A stretch of 64,000 nucleotides of DNA from JBBIRG01 sp964410965 (GCA_964410965.1 CAYPIY010000011.1:1-64000); one strand, 5' to 3'. Positions 17,207 through 26,870 are shown, numbered from the stretch's first letter. Notes: a model not told the origin generated them from the letters alone. A program made the numbers and translations.

Positions 17207-19945
17207 ATGAAATCCTTTTTATTGTCAGGAATAGTCTTATGGCTGGCAGCTATCTGTGAGCCGGGCCGTCTTTTGACCCAGGAAAGTGAACGGGCTGTTC
17301 CGTCAGGAACGGACAATAATTTTTTTGAAATCCAGAAAGCCTTTCACCGGTACTGGGAGCCCTACAAGGCCGAAAACGGATATTATATAGTTAATGGCAA
17401 AAAAAACAAAGTTCCGGGATGGAAATTATACAAGCGATGGGAGCATTACTGGCAAATCCGTATCGACCAGACAACCGGAGAATTTCCGAAAACTTCTGCG
17501 GCCGCTGAAATCATGAAATATTCGGCGAACCTCGGTGATAAGGAAAGCAGCGGAGGCAACTGGACAAGTATGGGGCCGTATTCATCCGCCGGAGGATATG
17601 CCGGAACCGGGCGCATCAACTGCATCGGTTTTCATCCGTCCGATCCGAACACATTCTGGGCCGGATCGCCGTCGGGAGGACTGTGGAAAACCATCAACGG
17701 CGGGGTATCATGGACAGCGCTGACCGACCGGAATCCCGTTCTCGGCGTGAGCGATATCGGAGTGCCGCATGATTATCATCTCACCAGCACCCTGTACATC
17801 GCGACGGGGGATAAGGACATGGGCTCATTGCTCAAACTTGCCGGAGGACAATCGCATGACAATGAGAGTATCGGAGTCCTGAAAAGCACCGACGGCGGAT
17901 TAAGCTGGTTCCCCACCGGACTGAATTTTACGCCCGATCTTCATCAAACCGTTTCCCGAATCCTGGTTCATCCGAAAAATTCCTCTACCCTGTGGGCCGC
18001 AACTTCCATGGGAATATTCCGAACCAATGATGGCGGTATCTCGTGGACATTGCAGATCGAAGGCGCTTTTATGGATATGGAATTCAGACCCGGACATTTT
18101 TCCACGCTTTACGCCTCAACGGTTAATTTATCCGGAACGCCCGAGATCCATAAAACCACTGACGGCGGCGCCACCTGGAACCGACTCCCGGCAGGATTTA
18201 CTTCCGATGATTACCGGGTGGATATTGCCGTCACGCCGGTCAATCCCGATTACCTGTACGCAATTAGCTGCAATCAGACAAGCGGACTCGGCAGGATAAT
18301 CCGTTCCACCAACAGCGGAAGCTCATTTAATCAGATGTTCACCGGCGGAACCGATAAAGCCCTGCTGGGAAGTTACAGTAATGGCGCCGGGATCAATCGC
18401 GGCCAGGGAATATATGATCTGGCCATAGCCGTTTCCCCGCTGCGTGCGAATATTTTATATATCGGCGGCATCAATACGCATAAATCCGTTTCCTCAGGAA
18501 CATCCTGGGAATGCGTGAATTGTTACACAGCCGATCCCGTATACAATATCACCGGCGAGCCCGTTGTGCACGCCGACAAGCACATGCTCGCTTTTCAACC
18601 CGTGACGGGTGCTCTTTTTGAAGCCAATGACGGCGGTATTTACAAATCGACGGACGGCGGCCAAAGCTGGATTGATTTGACGGGTAACCTCGTGATCAGC
18701 CAGATCTACCGGATCGCATGCGCTCAAATTTCAGCTGATGAAATCATCGGCGGGCTTCAGGACAACGGGACTAAAATATACTCTGGCGGATCATGGACCG
18801 ATGTGCTTGGGGCTGACGGCATGGAATGCATCATCGATTACTCCGATACGAATATCCAATACGGTTCATGGTATTACGGCTACCTGTTCCGTACGACAAA
18901 TCACTGGAACAATTACACAATGATTACTCCTACATCAGCCGGTTATGGAAATTGGGTCACACCTGTCGTTATGGACCCGGTCAATCCTTCTGTGCTTTAT
19001 GCCGGATACGCCGATTTGTGGAAAACAACCGACCGGGGTACAAACTGGAATAAAATCTCCTCCTTCAATATTCCCGATAAGCTTTGCGCGATTGCGGTCT
19101 CGCCTTCGGACCCTCGTGTCATTTATATTGCATCCAGACAGCAACTATGGATGACGAACAACGGCGGGGAAATCTGGCATGAGATCACCGGCGACCTGCC
19201 GACAACAACCAACGCGATTACCGGACTCGCGGTGAAACATGACGACCGGAACACGGTTTGGGTCACGCTTGGAGGATATGACGGACAGAGGATTTATGAA
19301 TCAAGGGACGGCGGCATTCCCTGGATAAACATATCGGACGGACTCCCGAACCTGCCTGTGATGTGTATCCTGCAGAACCGGCAAAACCCGGATGAAACGG
19401 AACTATATGCCGGTACGGATATCGGCGTGTTCCGCAAAACCGGAAGCAGTTCATGGAAACCCTTCAACACGGGGTTACCTAACGCAATTGTGACGGATCT
19501 GGATATATATTACGATGACGCGGATCCGGAAAACTCTAGACTTCGCGCGGCAACATACGGGCGAGGCCTATGGGAAACGCCACTGACTGCTGTTTCAGGG
19601 GTGTTTGCCCAGGGAAGTGTAACGTCGCGGAAAGATATCACAACAGAACATTCTTTGGATATCCCCCAGTCTTTCTCGCTCGGCTCGAATTATCCGAACC
19701 CGTTCAATCCGTCAACGACTATCCTTTACGATCTCCCCAAATCCACTAATCTGCGTATAGAAATTTTTAACATCCATGGCCAATTCGTCCGAACCCTTGT
19801 GAACGGTTATAGTACAGCAGGCCGCCATTATGTTGTCTGGAACGGAAGTAACGACCGAGGCGAAGCCGTTTCCAGCGGAATCTATATATACCGTATTCAG
19901 GCCGGTGAATTCGTCAAGGCCCGGAAAATGATGCTGCTGAAATAA
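17207..19945 (+). CDS. T9SS-sorted VPS10/Asp-box propeller protein, short paralogue
   Basis: At 912 aa this is the compact relative of the protein at 8825-16948. Signal peptide at the N-terminus; the same conserved N-terminal region (NNFFEIQKAF, ENGYYIVNGKK, WKLYKRW, TGEFPKTSAA); an Asp-box propeller with matching blades (GGLWKTINGGVSW, GVLKSTDGGLSW, DLWKTTDRGTNW); then directly the T9SS type A domain (NYPNPFNPSTTILYDLPKS to the final K). The fibronectin, adhesin and cadherin-like blocks are absent. The start has AGGA upstream. A TATCTTTG at 17159-17166 fits the Bacteroidetes-type -7 element TAnnTTTG, but no well-spaced -33 partner is seen. Its own terminator follows, so it is probably transcribed alone. 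Confidence 0.88.
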   Translation: MKSFLLSGIVLWLAAICEPGRLLTQESERAVPSGTDNNFFEIQKAFHRYWEPYKAENGYYIVNGKKNKVPGWKLYKRWEHYWQIRIDQTTGEFPKTSAAAEIMKYSANLGDKESSGGNWTSMGPYSSAGGYAGTGRINCIGFHPSDPNTFWAGSPSGGLWKTINGGVSWTALTDRNPVLGVSDIGVPHDYHLTSTLYIATGDKDMGSLLKLAGGQSHDNESIGVLKSTDGGLSWFPTGLNFTPDLHQTVSRILVHPKNSSTLWAATSMGIFRTNDGGISWTLQIEGAFMDMEFRPGHFSTLYASTVNLSGTPEIHKTTDGGATWNRLPAGFTSDDYRVDIAVTPVNPDYLYAISCNQTSGLGRIIRSTNSGSSFNQMFTGGTDKALLGSYSNGAGINRGQGIYDLAIAVSPLRANILYIGGINTHKSVSSGTSWECVNCYTADPVYNITGEPVVHADKHMLAFQPVTGALFEANDGGIYKSTDGGQSWIDLTGNLVISQIYRIACAQISADEIIGGLQDNGTKIYSGGSWTDVLGADGMECIIDYSDTNIQYGSWYYGYLFRTTNHWNNYTMITPTSAGYGNWVTPVVMDPVNPSVLYAGYADLWKTTDRGTNWNKISSFNIPDKLCAIAVSPSDPRVIYIASRQQLWMTNNGGEIWHEITGDLPTTTNAITGLAVKHDDRNTVWVTLGGYDGQRIYESRDGGIPWINISDGLPNLPVMCILQNRQNPDETELYAGTDIGVFRKTGSSSWKPFNTGLPNAIVTDLDIYYDDADPENSRLRAATYGRGLWETPLTAVSGVFAQGSVTSRKDITTEHSLDIPQSFSLGSNYPNPFNPSTTILYDLPKSTNLRIEIFNIHGQFVRTLVNGYSTAGRHYVVWNGSNDRGEAVSSGIYIYRIQAGEFVKARKMMLLK

Positions 19946-19973
19946 ATTTTCTCTTCCTCAAACGAATAAAAAA

Positions 19974-19998
19974 GGCTGTCACATCATGACAGCCTTTT
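19974..19998. terminator. Bidirectional terminator between convergent genes
   Basis: A perfect stem of 8 bp (GGCTGTCA with TGACAGCC, loop CATCA) is flanked by A-rich and T-rich sides, so it can serve both the T9SS gene on the plus strand and the S9 peptidase gene ending at 20003 on the minus strand. Confidence 0.85.
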
Positions 19999-20002
19999 CA
20001 AT

Positions 20003-22603
20003 TTACTTTTCCGGATAGAGCTCATTCCACCAGTCCGGCTGATCCTTCAGCCAGCGGTCAAACCAGGCGAGGATCGTTTTTGTCCACAGCATCCGTTTGG
20101 AATACTGCATGATATGATGATCCTGATCGTCCACCTGTATCAGTTCCACGGGCCGGTTCAGCAGTTTCAGCGCTGTATACAATTGAATGCTCTCGCCTAC
20201 CGGAACATTGGTGTCGGACGCGCCATGCAGAAGAAGCAGGGGTGTTTTGATTTTATCGGCGGAAAACAGCGGGCTCTGGTTCACGTAAATGTCTTTGCGG
20301 TTCCACGGAAAACTGTTGGCCGTCGCCATCGCGCTGTATGAATAGCCCCAGTATCCTTCACCCCAGTAACTGGAGATTGAACTGATACCGGCGTGTGAAA
20401 TCGCCGTCGCGAACATATCGGTCTTCGTGGTGAGCAGCATGGTCATGAAACCGCCGTACGACGCGCCGATACAGCCGACACGTTTCTTATCCACAAAAGG
20501 ATGCGCGTCAAGGAACTTCTTGGCACCGTCGATGATCTCATCGGCGACGGTCATGCCCCAATTGTTGACATGAGCCGCGGAGAAGGCCTGTCCGTACCCT
20601 TTCGCGCCGCTCGGCTGAAGCGTATAGACAATGTAACCGTTGGCGGCGTAAAATTCTTTCGGATAACGCCCGCCGAAATCCCTTGTTACGGGTGAAGTTC
20701 CTCCGTAGTAATATACGATGCAGGGATAGGATTTGGTTGAATCAAAACCGGGAGGATAATGGACATATCCGTCAATTTCGGTTTTGTTTTTGTTTCTGAA
20801 AGTCCACGGTTTTACTATTCCGAACCGGACTGTCTGATATTCACTTTTCGCGGGATCGCACACGACCTGATATTTTAGCGATGACAAATCCAGCGAATAA
20901 CCCTTTTGCGGATTCGAGGTTCCCGATCCGTAATATACTCCCTTCAGCGCGTTACCGGCGAGGTCAAATCCCGATACCGCATCGACTCCGGTTTCGATCA
21001 GGCTGAATTTTCCGTCCCGGGGATTGTATCGGTATAAATTGCTGAACGACCGGTCGGTGGTTTCAAGATAGATATAGCCGTCGGCTGAATTCCACACGGC
21101 ATTATCAATGGAAGGGTTGAAATTCAGGCTGATGCATTTTATTTCTTTTGTTTTCAGGTCGTAAATGTAGGCCTGATTATCGTAATCGTTGGGGATCATT
21201 TTTTTATCCGGCAGGTTAATCCCGAGCGTACCGAACAGCGACGGTCCGCCGGTCATAAGAATCTGATTGCCGTCCGGCGACCACTGCGCCTGGCTGAACC
21301 ACGAGAGTGTCCAGAGGGAATCGGCGGTCATCGTTTCAAGGTCAAGTACGCTGACATAAGTGTCCGTATAAGGCCGCCGGGTAAGGTTTTCTGCATTTCT
21401 GGTAAAAATCATTCTTTTCCCGTCGGGGCTGACGGACTGAAAATACGCCGGCAATGGGCCAGCGGTAAGCCGGTTCATAATTCCGGTTGACGTGTTGAGA
21501 CGGTAGATATGCGTGACAGAAGAGCCTTCGGACCGGTTTTTTAATCCATCCGATTTCTTCAGACCGGTTTTAGGGGATTCGGATTTTTCATACTGCTCAT
21601 AAATGATATTGTCGCCGTCCGGGGACCACATATACCGCGAAAAATTCTTTACCTTTTCCAAAACAGCTTTGGTCTGACCGGCTGAAAAATCCATTATCCA
21701 GAGAGTCGTTTCCTGGTTTGAATACGTCATATAGCTCAGTCGTTTTCCCGCCGGCGCCCACTGGGCCTGATACATGCTTAATCCGCCTCTGAATGTTTGT
21801 ACCAGGCTTCCGTCCGATGTCCGCCGTATTTCGATCCACGATTCCGTCTGGTCTCCCGCGGAGCGCGACAGGGATACCGCCGCCCATTCGCCGTCGGGCG
21901 TGATGATCATTTGCGTAATCCTCGGAAGATCCAAAAGATGACCGACAGACATCCCGCCGGCAGGATCAACGGACAAAATGAAATCATTTTTCAGCGAATC
22001 AGCGATTCCCGTAAATGCGCCTCTTAGTCCGGCGGGTTGCGCCAGATCCTTATCGACAAGGTATTTTACGACAAGCAGATGCTTTCCGGTTTCGAACTTA
22101 AGTTCAGGCTCCAGTTTGCCGGGTGTTTTTTTTGAGGTGTCATCGGAAGCGGATTTAGCAGATATCAGTTTTCCGTCAACGAAAAACTGGAACGGATGAT
22201 AACCGGATAATTCAATTTTCACTTTCATCCATCGCCGGACTTCAACATAGGCCGCCGCGTAAAACAACTCATACCGTCCGGATTCTCCCTGAAACCGTAT
22301 GGAGCCTGATGTATCAATGACATTCTTTTTCCATAGAAGACCGCCGGAAACGTCCCTGTAAGCTTTTCCCTCCGAAGGACTGAGATCTCCGATATCCAGA
22401 ATCTGCTGCTGGAGCAGTTCTTTTACAGTATAATATTCCGATTTCGAGGATTTCTTTTCATGGAACACGGGTTTGGAAACCGGAACGGGTCCCAGTATCA
22501 GCCATTGTCCAATGGCTTGGGAACCCGTGTCAGCCGTAAGAGACCGAACAGAACAGACAAATAAAATGATGACAGCGACAGTTTTAATAATTAAGTTTTT
22601 CAT
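20003..22603 (-). CDS. Secreted S9 family prolyl oligopeptidase/DPP IV-like peptidase
   Basis: This 866-aa protein is a serine peptidase of the DPP IV/acylaminoacyl peptidase kind. A signal peptide (MKNLIIKTVAVIILFVCSVRSLTA) is followed by an N-terminal carbohydrate-binding-like sandwich, a WD-like propeller (repeats such as MWSPDGDNIIYEQ, SVSPDGKRMIFTR, QWSPDGNQILMTG) and a C-terminal alpha/beta-hydrolase domain. The triad is visible: Ser715 in GASYGGF, Asp797 in GASDTNVPVGES and His829 in DQDHHI. The start at 22603 is chosen because it begins the signal peptide and has GGGAAA upstream. It probably cleaves dipeptides or short peptides in the periplasm. It is flanked by terminators on both sides and stands alone. 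Confidence 0.9.
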   Translation of the reverse strand: MKNLIIKTVAVIILFVCSVRSLTADTGSQAIGQWLILGPVPVSKPVFHEKKSSKSEYYTVKELLQQQILDIGDLSPSEGKAYRDVSGGLLWKKNVIDTSGSIRFQGESGRYELFYAAAYVEVRRWMKVKIELSGYHPFQFFVDGKLISAKSASDDTSKKTPGKLEPELKFETGKHLLVVKYLVDKDLAQPAGLRGAFTGIADSLKNDFILSVDPAGGMSVGHLLDLPRITQMIITPDGEWAAVSLSRSAGDQTESWIEIRRTSDGSLVQTFRGGLSMYQAQWAPAGKRLSYMTYSNQETTLWIMDFSAGQTKAVLEKVKNFSRYMWSPDGDNIIYEQYEKSESPKTGLKKSDGLKNRSEGSSVTHIYRLNTSTGIMNRLTAGPLPAYFQSVSPDGKRMIFTRNAENLTRRPYTDTYVSVLDLETMTADSLWTLSWFSQAQWSPDGNQILMTGGPSLFGTLGINLPDKKMIPNDYDNQAYIYDLKTKEIKCISLNFNPSIDNAVWNSADGYIYLETTDRSFSNLYRYNPRDGKFSLIETGVDAVSGFDLAGNALKGVYYGSGTSNPQKGYSLDLSSLKYQVVCDPAKSEYQTVRFGIVKPWTFRNKNKTEIDGYVHYPPGFDSTKSYPCIVYYYGGTSPVTRDFGGRYPKEFYAANGYIVYTLQPSGAKGYGQAFSAAHVNNWGMTVADEIIDGAKKFLDAHPFVDKKRVGCIGASYGGFMTMLLTTKTDMFATAISHAGISSISSYWGEGYWGYSYSAMATANSFPWNRKDIYVNQSPLFSADKIKTPLLLLHGASDTNVPVGESIQLYTALKLLNRPVELIQVDDQDHHIMQYSKRMLWTKTILAWFDRWLKDQPDWWNELYPEK

Positions 22604-22707
22604 GAGCTTTTCCCTATCCGTGAATGAGTGAACTGCGGTTTTCCAAAAGCGGTACAATATAAGGTTCGTGACTGAAGATATCAACCGTAATCCCTGTTTT
22701 CCGGCGT

Positions 22708-22748
22708 AAAAAAAAAAAGGACTCCGATATTCCGGAATCCTTTTTTTT
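22708..22748 (-). terminator. Terminator of the rplU-rpmA operon
   Basis: An 8-bp stem (22719-22726 with 22733-22740, one wobble pair) lies between a run of eleven A and a run of eight T on the plus strand. Read on the minus strand it is a strong terminator 18 bases after the rpmA stop. Confidence 0.85.
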
Positions 22749-22766
22749 CAGATGTTGCGTTTTCGT

Positions 22767-23033
22767 TTAAGCGTCGGCGGGCTTCGGATTCACGCTGACT
22801 TTCAGGCGTTTTTTGTCCTTATGCTCAAACTTCACGATGCCGTCGGTCAGTGCGAAGATGGTGTCATCCGTCCCGATTCCGACATTTTTGCCTAAGTGAA
22901 ATTTGGTTCCCCGCTGACGGACAATAATGTTTCCGGCGAGAACGAATTCTCCGCCGTACTTCTTCACGCCGAGCCGCTGACCGTGGCTGTCGCGTCCGTT
23001 TCGCGTACTGCCTAAACCTTTCTTATGCGCCAT
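22767..23033 (-). CDS. rpmA: Large ribosomal subunit protein bL27
   Basis: The protein begins MAHKKGLGSTRNGRDS and contains GQRLGVKKYGGEFVLAGNI and VRQRGTKFH, which are diagnostic of L27. Its N-terminal tail reaches the peptidyl transferase centre. At 88 aa it has normal length. There is no N-terminal cleavage extension of the Firmicutes type. It lies 23 bp after rplU, the usual order. Confidence 0.98.
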   Translation of the reverse strand: MAHKKGLGSTRNGRDSHGQRLGVKKYGGEFVLAGNIIVRQRGTKFHLGKNVGIGTDDTIFALTDGIVKFEHKDKKRLKVSVNPKPADA

Positions 23034-23056
23034 ACTTTCTCCTTGGCTTTTGCCGG

Positions 23057-23371
23057 TTACTTGCTGATTGAATTGACCATGAGTTCCGTGAACGGCTGTC
23101 GGTGACCTTTTTTCTTCTGAAAGCCTTTCCGCCGGTATTTGCGGAAATGAATCACTTTGTCGCCGAGGCCATGGGTCAGTACGGTCGTTTCAACTTTTGC
23201 ACCTTGAACGGTAGGCGTGCCGATACGGACATCGCCGTTTTCGGAGACGAGCAGGACCTGATCGAACACGATCTGGTCGCCGACTTCCGCTTCAGCAATG
23301 CGCGGGATCACCAGCTTCTTCCCGGACTCGCATTTAAACTGAAAACCTTTGATATCAACTACTGCGTACAT
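23057..23371 (-). CDS. rplU: Large ribosomal subunit protein bL21
   Basis: The protein begins MYAVVDIKGFQFKCESGKKL and carries the family C-terminal motif KVIHFRKYRRKGFQKKKGHRQ. At 104 aa it is of standard length and binds 23S rRNA near L20. GGAGG precedes the ATG closely. It is first in a two-gene operon with rpmA. The usual third partner obgE is absent, since the terminator follows rpmA. Confidence 0.98.
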   Translation of the reverse strand: MYAVVDIKGFQFKCESGKKLVIPRIAEAEVGDQIVFDQVLLVSENGDVRIGTPTVQGAKVETTVLTHGLGDKVIHFRKYRRKGFQKKKGHRQPFTELMVNSISK

Positions 23372-23422
23372 GTTACCTCCATAAAAAACCGCGCCCTGTC
23401 AGGGGCATTAATTAAGGTTCGA

Positions 23423-23451
23423 ATTATAAAATAAGATGGTCAAAGATGCAA
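23423..23451 (-). promoter_or_regulatory. Promoter of rplU-rpmA
   Basis: On the minus strand a perfect TATAAT (23423-23428) lies exactly 17 bases after TTGCAT (23446-23451), about 50 bases before the rplU start. Position and spacing fit a housekeeping sigma promoter; the -35 matches only half of the consensus. Confidence 0.6.
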
Positions 23452-23640
23452 GTTTTTTTTTATTTTTTTTAGGTTTGCTGCGACAGTCCTGTAGGAGTTT
23501 GGCCTGTCTGTTTGTAAATGGCGGATTCAGCATCATCACGCTGATTTTGAATGCTTTGACCTGTCTTTATTTCCGGCCTTCTGGCTTCGACAGGTTCTCT
23601 CCGGACACTGCCGTATTCTTATGCCGATGATTCCGTTCTG

Positions 23641-24330
23641 CTACAATATCTTCACGGACTCCACCGAATATTTACCGTGATGTTTCACCATAAAAGACAG
23701 CCGCTTTGATTCGTCCGCGTTTGAAAAGAAAAAAATGGTCCTGCGCATATTTCCCTCATTTTTACCGGCAGGACGCGTTTCCGTATTGCGGAGTGTTAAT
23801 TTTTCGTTTCGAAATACGCCTAATACCGGTTCCATAAATTTATCGCTGTAATCGGACATATATTGCCGCAGATTTTTTTCATCACTGTTGGCAATCCATT
23901 CGGCTGCCTGCAGGGCGATTGCCTTATCTTCCCGGAGAATATGATAATTGATATGGATATGGGTAATCATCCACACCGATCCTTCCCGTCCCAGTTTCAG
24001 ATAAATGTTACGGTTATCCGCCGGAAGCCCGGTCACGAAATAATGAATAGAAGCGGAGCCGTCGGCATCCATCCCGAAGCCGCATTCGTTGTAATGGCTG
24101 ATATCGGAAAACGCCTGCAGGTTTTCAAAATACAGATTCTTATCCCGGAGATATCTCGATAAATCTTCGGTTTGGTTACCGACCACTGATTTCATAAACG
24201 CATTCGCAACATTCCGCGCGTCCTGTGTTTTGTAGGATAAGAAATAACTCCACACTAATCCGATGAGAATGACGGCGCCGGTAACCAGCAGATAACGCTT
24301 CCAGTTAATGGTTAACAGAGGATGAGTCAT
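23641..24330 (-). CDS. Membrane-anchored protein of unknown function
   Basis: I do not recognise this 229-aa protein. One hydrophobic helix (about residues 12-32) anchors it, and the remainder is soluble and probably periplasmic. The soluble part looks like two similar halves, each with a helical segment followed by strands (AFMKSVVGNQTEDLSRYL, then AAEWIANSDEKNLRQYM), which recalls NTF2/DUF4878-like folds, but this is weak. AGAGGA lies just before the ATG. It is separated by 85 bp from the downstream end of the gene at 24416, on the same strand. Confidence 0.65.
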   Translation of the reverse strand: MTHPLLTINWKRYLLVTGAVILIGLVWSYFLSYKTQDARNVANAFMKSVVGNQTEDLSRYLRDKNLYFENLQAFSDISHYNECGFGMDADGSASIHYFVTGLPADNRNIYLKLGREGSVWMITHIHINYHILREDKAIALQAAEWIANSDEKNLRQYMSDYSDKFMEPVLGVFRNEKLTLRNTETRPAGKNEGNMRRTIFFFSNADESKRLSFMVKHHGKYSVESVKIL

Positions 24331-24415
24331 CGTTCCTCTTAAAATGTATGGATAATATCAGTAAATCATTTTTATCAGAATAATAAAATAATCCGTTCAG
24401 ATCAAATCTTTTATT

Positions 24416-25198
24416 TCATGACCACCGCATCGAATACAGCGCAGCGGCGAATACTAATATGATCGATAAATACCAAAATATTTTTTGTCTCCGGTCTGTG
24501 ACGTATAACCTTTCTTCCATAAAATACGGCAACCGGGCCGGCAGATAGATCATCAGGATAAGAACCAGCGACGCGATAAATTCCGGTATAAATTTGCTTG
24601 GCCGATCAGGCGAGGGCATATCAATTCGTTGAGAAATCACTCCCCACATACTTGATAACATGACAAACATCGTTACCCAGGCCAGTATTTCAACGACAAG
24701 CCGCCAGTACCAGGCCGGTTGTTTCTCAAAGGGTTTGAAGGCGTAGGCCGCGATAAAAAATATTCCGAAAAAATTAAAGGTAAGAAAAAATCCCCAAACC
24801 AGCGGAAGCCATTTGGGGACATCGTGAAATGACCCGAATACGGCATTCACACCGAGGATGAACAGATGAGCCAGGGGAAGAATGCGGAAAAACGCGAGAA
24901 CGTAGAGAAAAGCCGATTTTTTCGGCGCCGGCGCGTCCGTCAGCATCATTTTGGTTTTGAATAAAAGCACCGGCCAGTCGATTATGAAAAGAATGATGCA
25001 GACGACGCCCAATGGGATATAAGCGTCGCTGACCGGCGTATCACTGAACATGATTTCGCCGAATGAATCACTGATGTCCGGAACGAAGAAAATGGCCGCG
25101 GCCAGGACAAAATTGGCCGCCAGGCCGGCCTGCATCGAACGGTTCAAACGGCCGGAAATGATATTACTTAAGATTTGAACAGGGTTGATTCGGATCAC
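24416..25198 (-). CDS. Multi-pass membrane protein of unknown function
   Basis: This 260-aa protein has about six or seven hydrophobic helices and no catalytic motif that I can name. The start at 25198 is a GTG without a clear ribosome binding site; an ATG at 25135 is an alternative. It ends with FWYLSIILVFAAALYSMRWS, so the C-terminus is in or near the membrane. It lies 99 bp after the mvhA stop on the same strand and could be read through from that operon, but nothing in the sequence links it to hydrogenase function. Confidence 0.65.
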   Translation of the reverse strand: MIRINPVQILSNIISGRLNRSMQAGLAANFVLAAAIFFVPDISDSFGEIMFSDTPVSDAYIPLGVVCIILFIIDWPVLLFKTKMMLTDAPAPKKSAFLYVLAFFRILPLAHLFILGVNAVFGSFHDVPKWLPLVWGFFLTFNFFGIFFIAAYAFKPFEKQPAWYWRLVVEILAWVTMFVMLSSMWGVISQRIDMPSPDRPSKFIPEFIASLVLILMIYLPARLPYFMEERLYVTDRRQKIFWYLSIILVFAAALYSMRWS

Positions 25199-25297
25199 GG
25201 CTTCGTGCGCGCAATTTATATTGAATCGAATATATACGACGTTAATGATGACGCTTCAGCTGCGCTTATCGCTCAGACGAACCCGATGAACCGGACA

Positions 25298-26758
25298 TCA
25301 GCGCTTTATTCTGCGTACCAGGCTGCCGTTATGATCTTTAATATCCACCCTCAGCGGCATTTGTCCCAGCGCATGCGTGGCGCAGGCGTTGCAGGGATCG
25401 TAGGCGCGGAAGGCCATCTCGATTTTATTCAGCAGTCCGTCGGAGATTTGTCCCTTGCTGATCAGTCCTTTCGCGGCTTTGTCCACGCTCATCGCGATGC
25501 GGGCAGAGTTGTTCTGCGTCGCGACAATCAGATTGCATTTCGTCATGATGCCGCGCTCGTCGGTTTCATAATGATGGAACAGCGTTCCCCGCGGGGCTTC
25601 CACGACGCCCACGCCGACGGTCGGCTTCTCGAACGGGATGACGCGGATATGATCGCTGGTGATTTCAGGATCATGAATGAGTTCAACAATTTTCTCTGCG
25701 GCCTGCACCATTTCGATGACGCGCGCGTAATGATTCGCCAGCGTGTGGTGCACCGGTTTCGCGCCGAGAATTTTGTAAAATTCCTCATACGCTTCCTGCG
25801 CTCTCGGCGTGGCCATCCCGTCGGATACGTTCAAACGGGCCAGGGGAGCCACCGCGTATAAGCTGGTGTCCTTGCCGTCCGTAAACCCTCGCCAGCCAAG
25901 CGGTTTCAGGTACGGGAATTTAACGTAACTCCACGGCTCCACGCGCTCAGCAACGTAATCGGCGTATTTGTCGGCTGTGAATTTAGCGTATTCCTTGCCT
26001 TCGGTGTCCACCACGCGGATCTTGCCGTCATAAAAATTAACTTTGTTGTTATCGTCCACAAGACCCATATAATACGTACGGTGCGTGTACGCGTCGGATG
26101 TGATCATCCTGACGTATTCTTCATTTTTCAAAACGATATCGTGGAACACCTGAAGCGTGAACAGCGCGAATTCGAGCCCGTCTTTGGCGAGTTCCTGGTA
26201 TTTCGGCAGGTCCTGTTTCGTGAGTCCTTTTGCGACGCCGCCGGGCAGGCCGAACACGGGATGAATGATCTTTCCGCCGAGATACGTGATCAGTTCGCGC
26301 AAACGCCGGCGCATGGAAATCACTTTGATGCCTGTATCCACGCCGACTTTCCCGACTACGCCGAGCACGTTGCGCAGTTCCTTGGACGCTTCGACGCCGA
26401 CAATGAAATCCGGTCCGCCGAGGACGTATACATGCAGCGCGTGATCCTCAAGCATGAACGTATTGTAGATCAGTTCGCGCAGTTTCTTCGCCGGGGACGT
26501 CGGTTCGATTTTGTACAGCGCGTCCAACGCTTTCGTGCCGGCCATGTGATGCGCCGTGGGACAGACTCCGCAGATACGGCTGGTGATCTGAGGCATATCC
26601 TCCGCGGGACGGCCGAGACTGAAGATCTCGAATCCCCGCAGTTCGGGAATCTGGTAATACGCGTGATCCACGTCGCCCTGTTCGTTCAGGAAAATGTCAA
26701 TTTTTCCGTGCCCTTCCAGGCGCGTGATCGGATCGATGGTGACTTTTCTGGTTTGCAT
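25298..26758 (-). CDS. mvhA: [NiFe]-hydrogenase large subunit, group 3c (MvhA-like)
   Basis: This catalytic subunit of a cytoplasmic hydrogenase oxidises H2 and passes electrons through the small subunit to MvhD and HdrA. The nickel ligands are visible: RICGVCPTAHH in the N-terminal L1 motif and DPCNACATH in the C-terminal L2 motif. A tail of about 24 residues follows the His, as in precursors trimmed by a maturation protease. The 486-aa length fits the family. The start at 26758 is preferred to the one at 26779 because AAGG is well placed and MQTRKVTIDPITRLEGHGK is the typical N-terminus. It is last in the operon, after a 112-bp gap with a hairpin. No hyp maturation genes are in the window. 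Confidence 0.93.
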   Translation of the reverse strand: MQTRKVTIDPITRLEGHGKIDIFLNEQGDVDHAYYQIPELRGFEIFSLGRPAEDMPQITSRICGVCPTAHHMAGTKALDALYKIEPTSPAKKLRELIYNTFMLEDHALHVYVLGGPDFIVGVEASKELRNVLGVVGKVGVDTGIKVISMRRRLRELITYLGGKIIHPVFGLPGGVAKGLTKQDLPKYQELAKDGLEFALFTLQVFHDIVLKNEEYVRMITSDAYTHRTYYMGLVDDNNKVNFYDGKIRVVDTEGKEYAKFTADKYADYVAERVEPWSYVKFPYLKPLGWRGFTDGKDTSLYAVAPLARLNVSDGMATPRAQEAYEEFYKILGAKPVHHTLANHYARVIEMVQAAEKIVELIHDPEITSDHIRVIPFEKPTVGVGVVEAPRGTLFHHYETDERGIMTKCNLIVATQNNSARIAMSVDKAAKGLISKGQISDGLLNKIEMAFRAYDPCNACATHALGQMPLRVDIKDHNGSLVRRIKR

Positions 26759-26786
26759 GTAAGACCTTGAATATTTCAATTCTTTT

Positions 26787-26848
26787 CTTCACACTGAGCG
26801 AAGTCGAAGTGTGAAGTTATAATACGATTCATGGTTCGACTTCGCTCA
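26787..26848. repeat. Intergenic inverted repeat between mvhG and mvhA
   Basis: Two nested palindromes are present. Arms of 14 bases (TGAGCGAAGTCGAA at 26795-26808 and its complement at 26835-26848) enclose the spacer, and the outer arms CTTCACACT/AGTGTGAAG (26787-26795 and 26808-26816) form a second hairpin around the left arm. It looks like an extragenic palindromic element and could also stabilise or partly terminate the mRNA ahead of mvhA. Confidence 0.8.
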
Positions 26849-26870
26849 CAATGAATCGGTTTTTTAATGT

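Noticed and set aside
23436..23630. A 64-codon plus-strand frame upstream of rplU
   Set aside because: It starts inside the rplU promoter region, has no ribosome binding site and no recognisable product; the region reads better as spacer.
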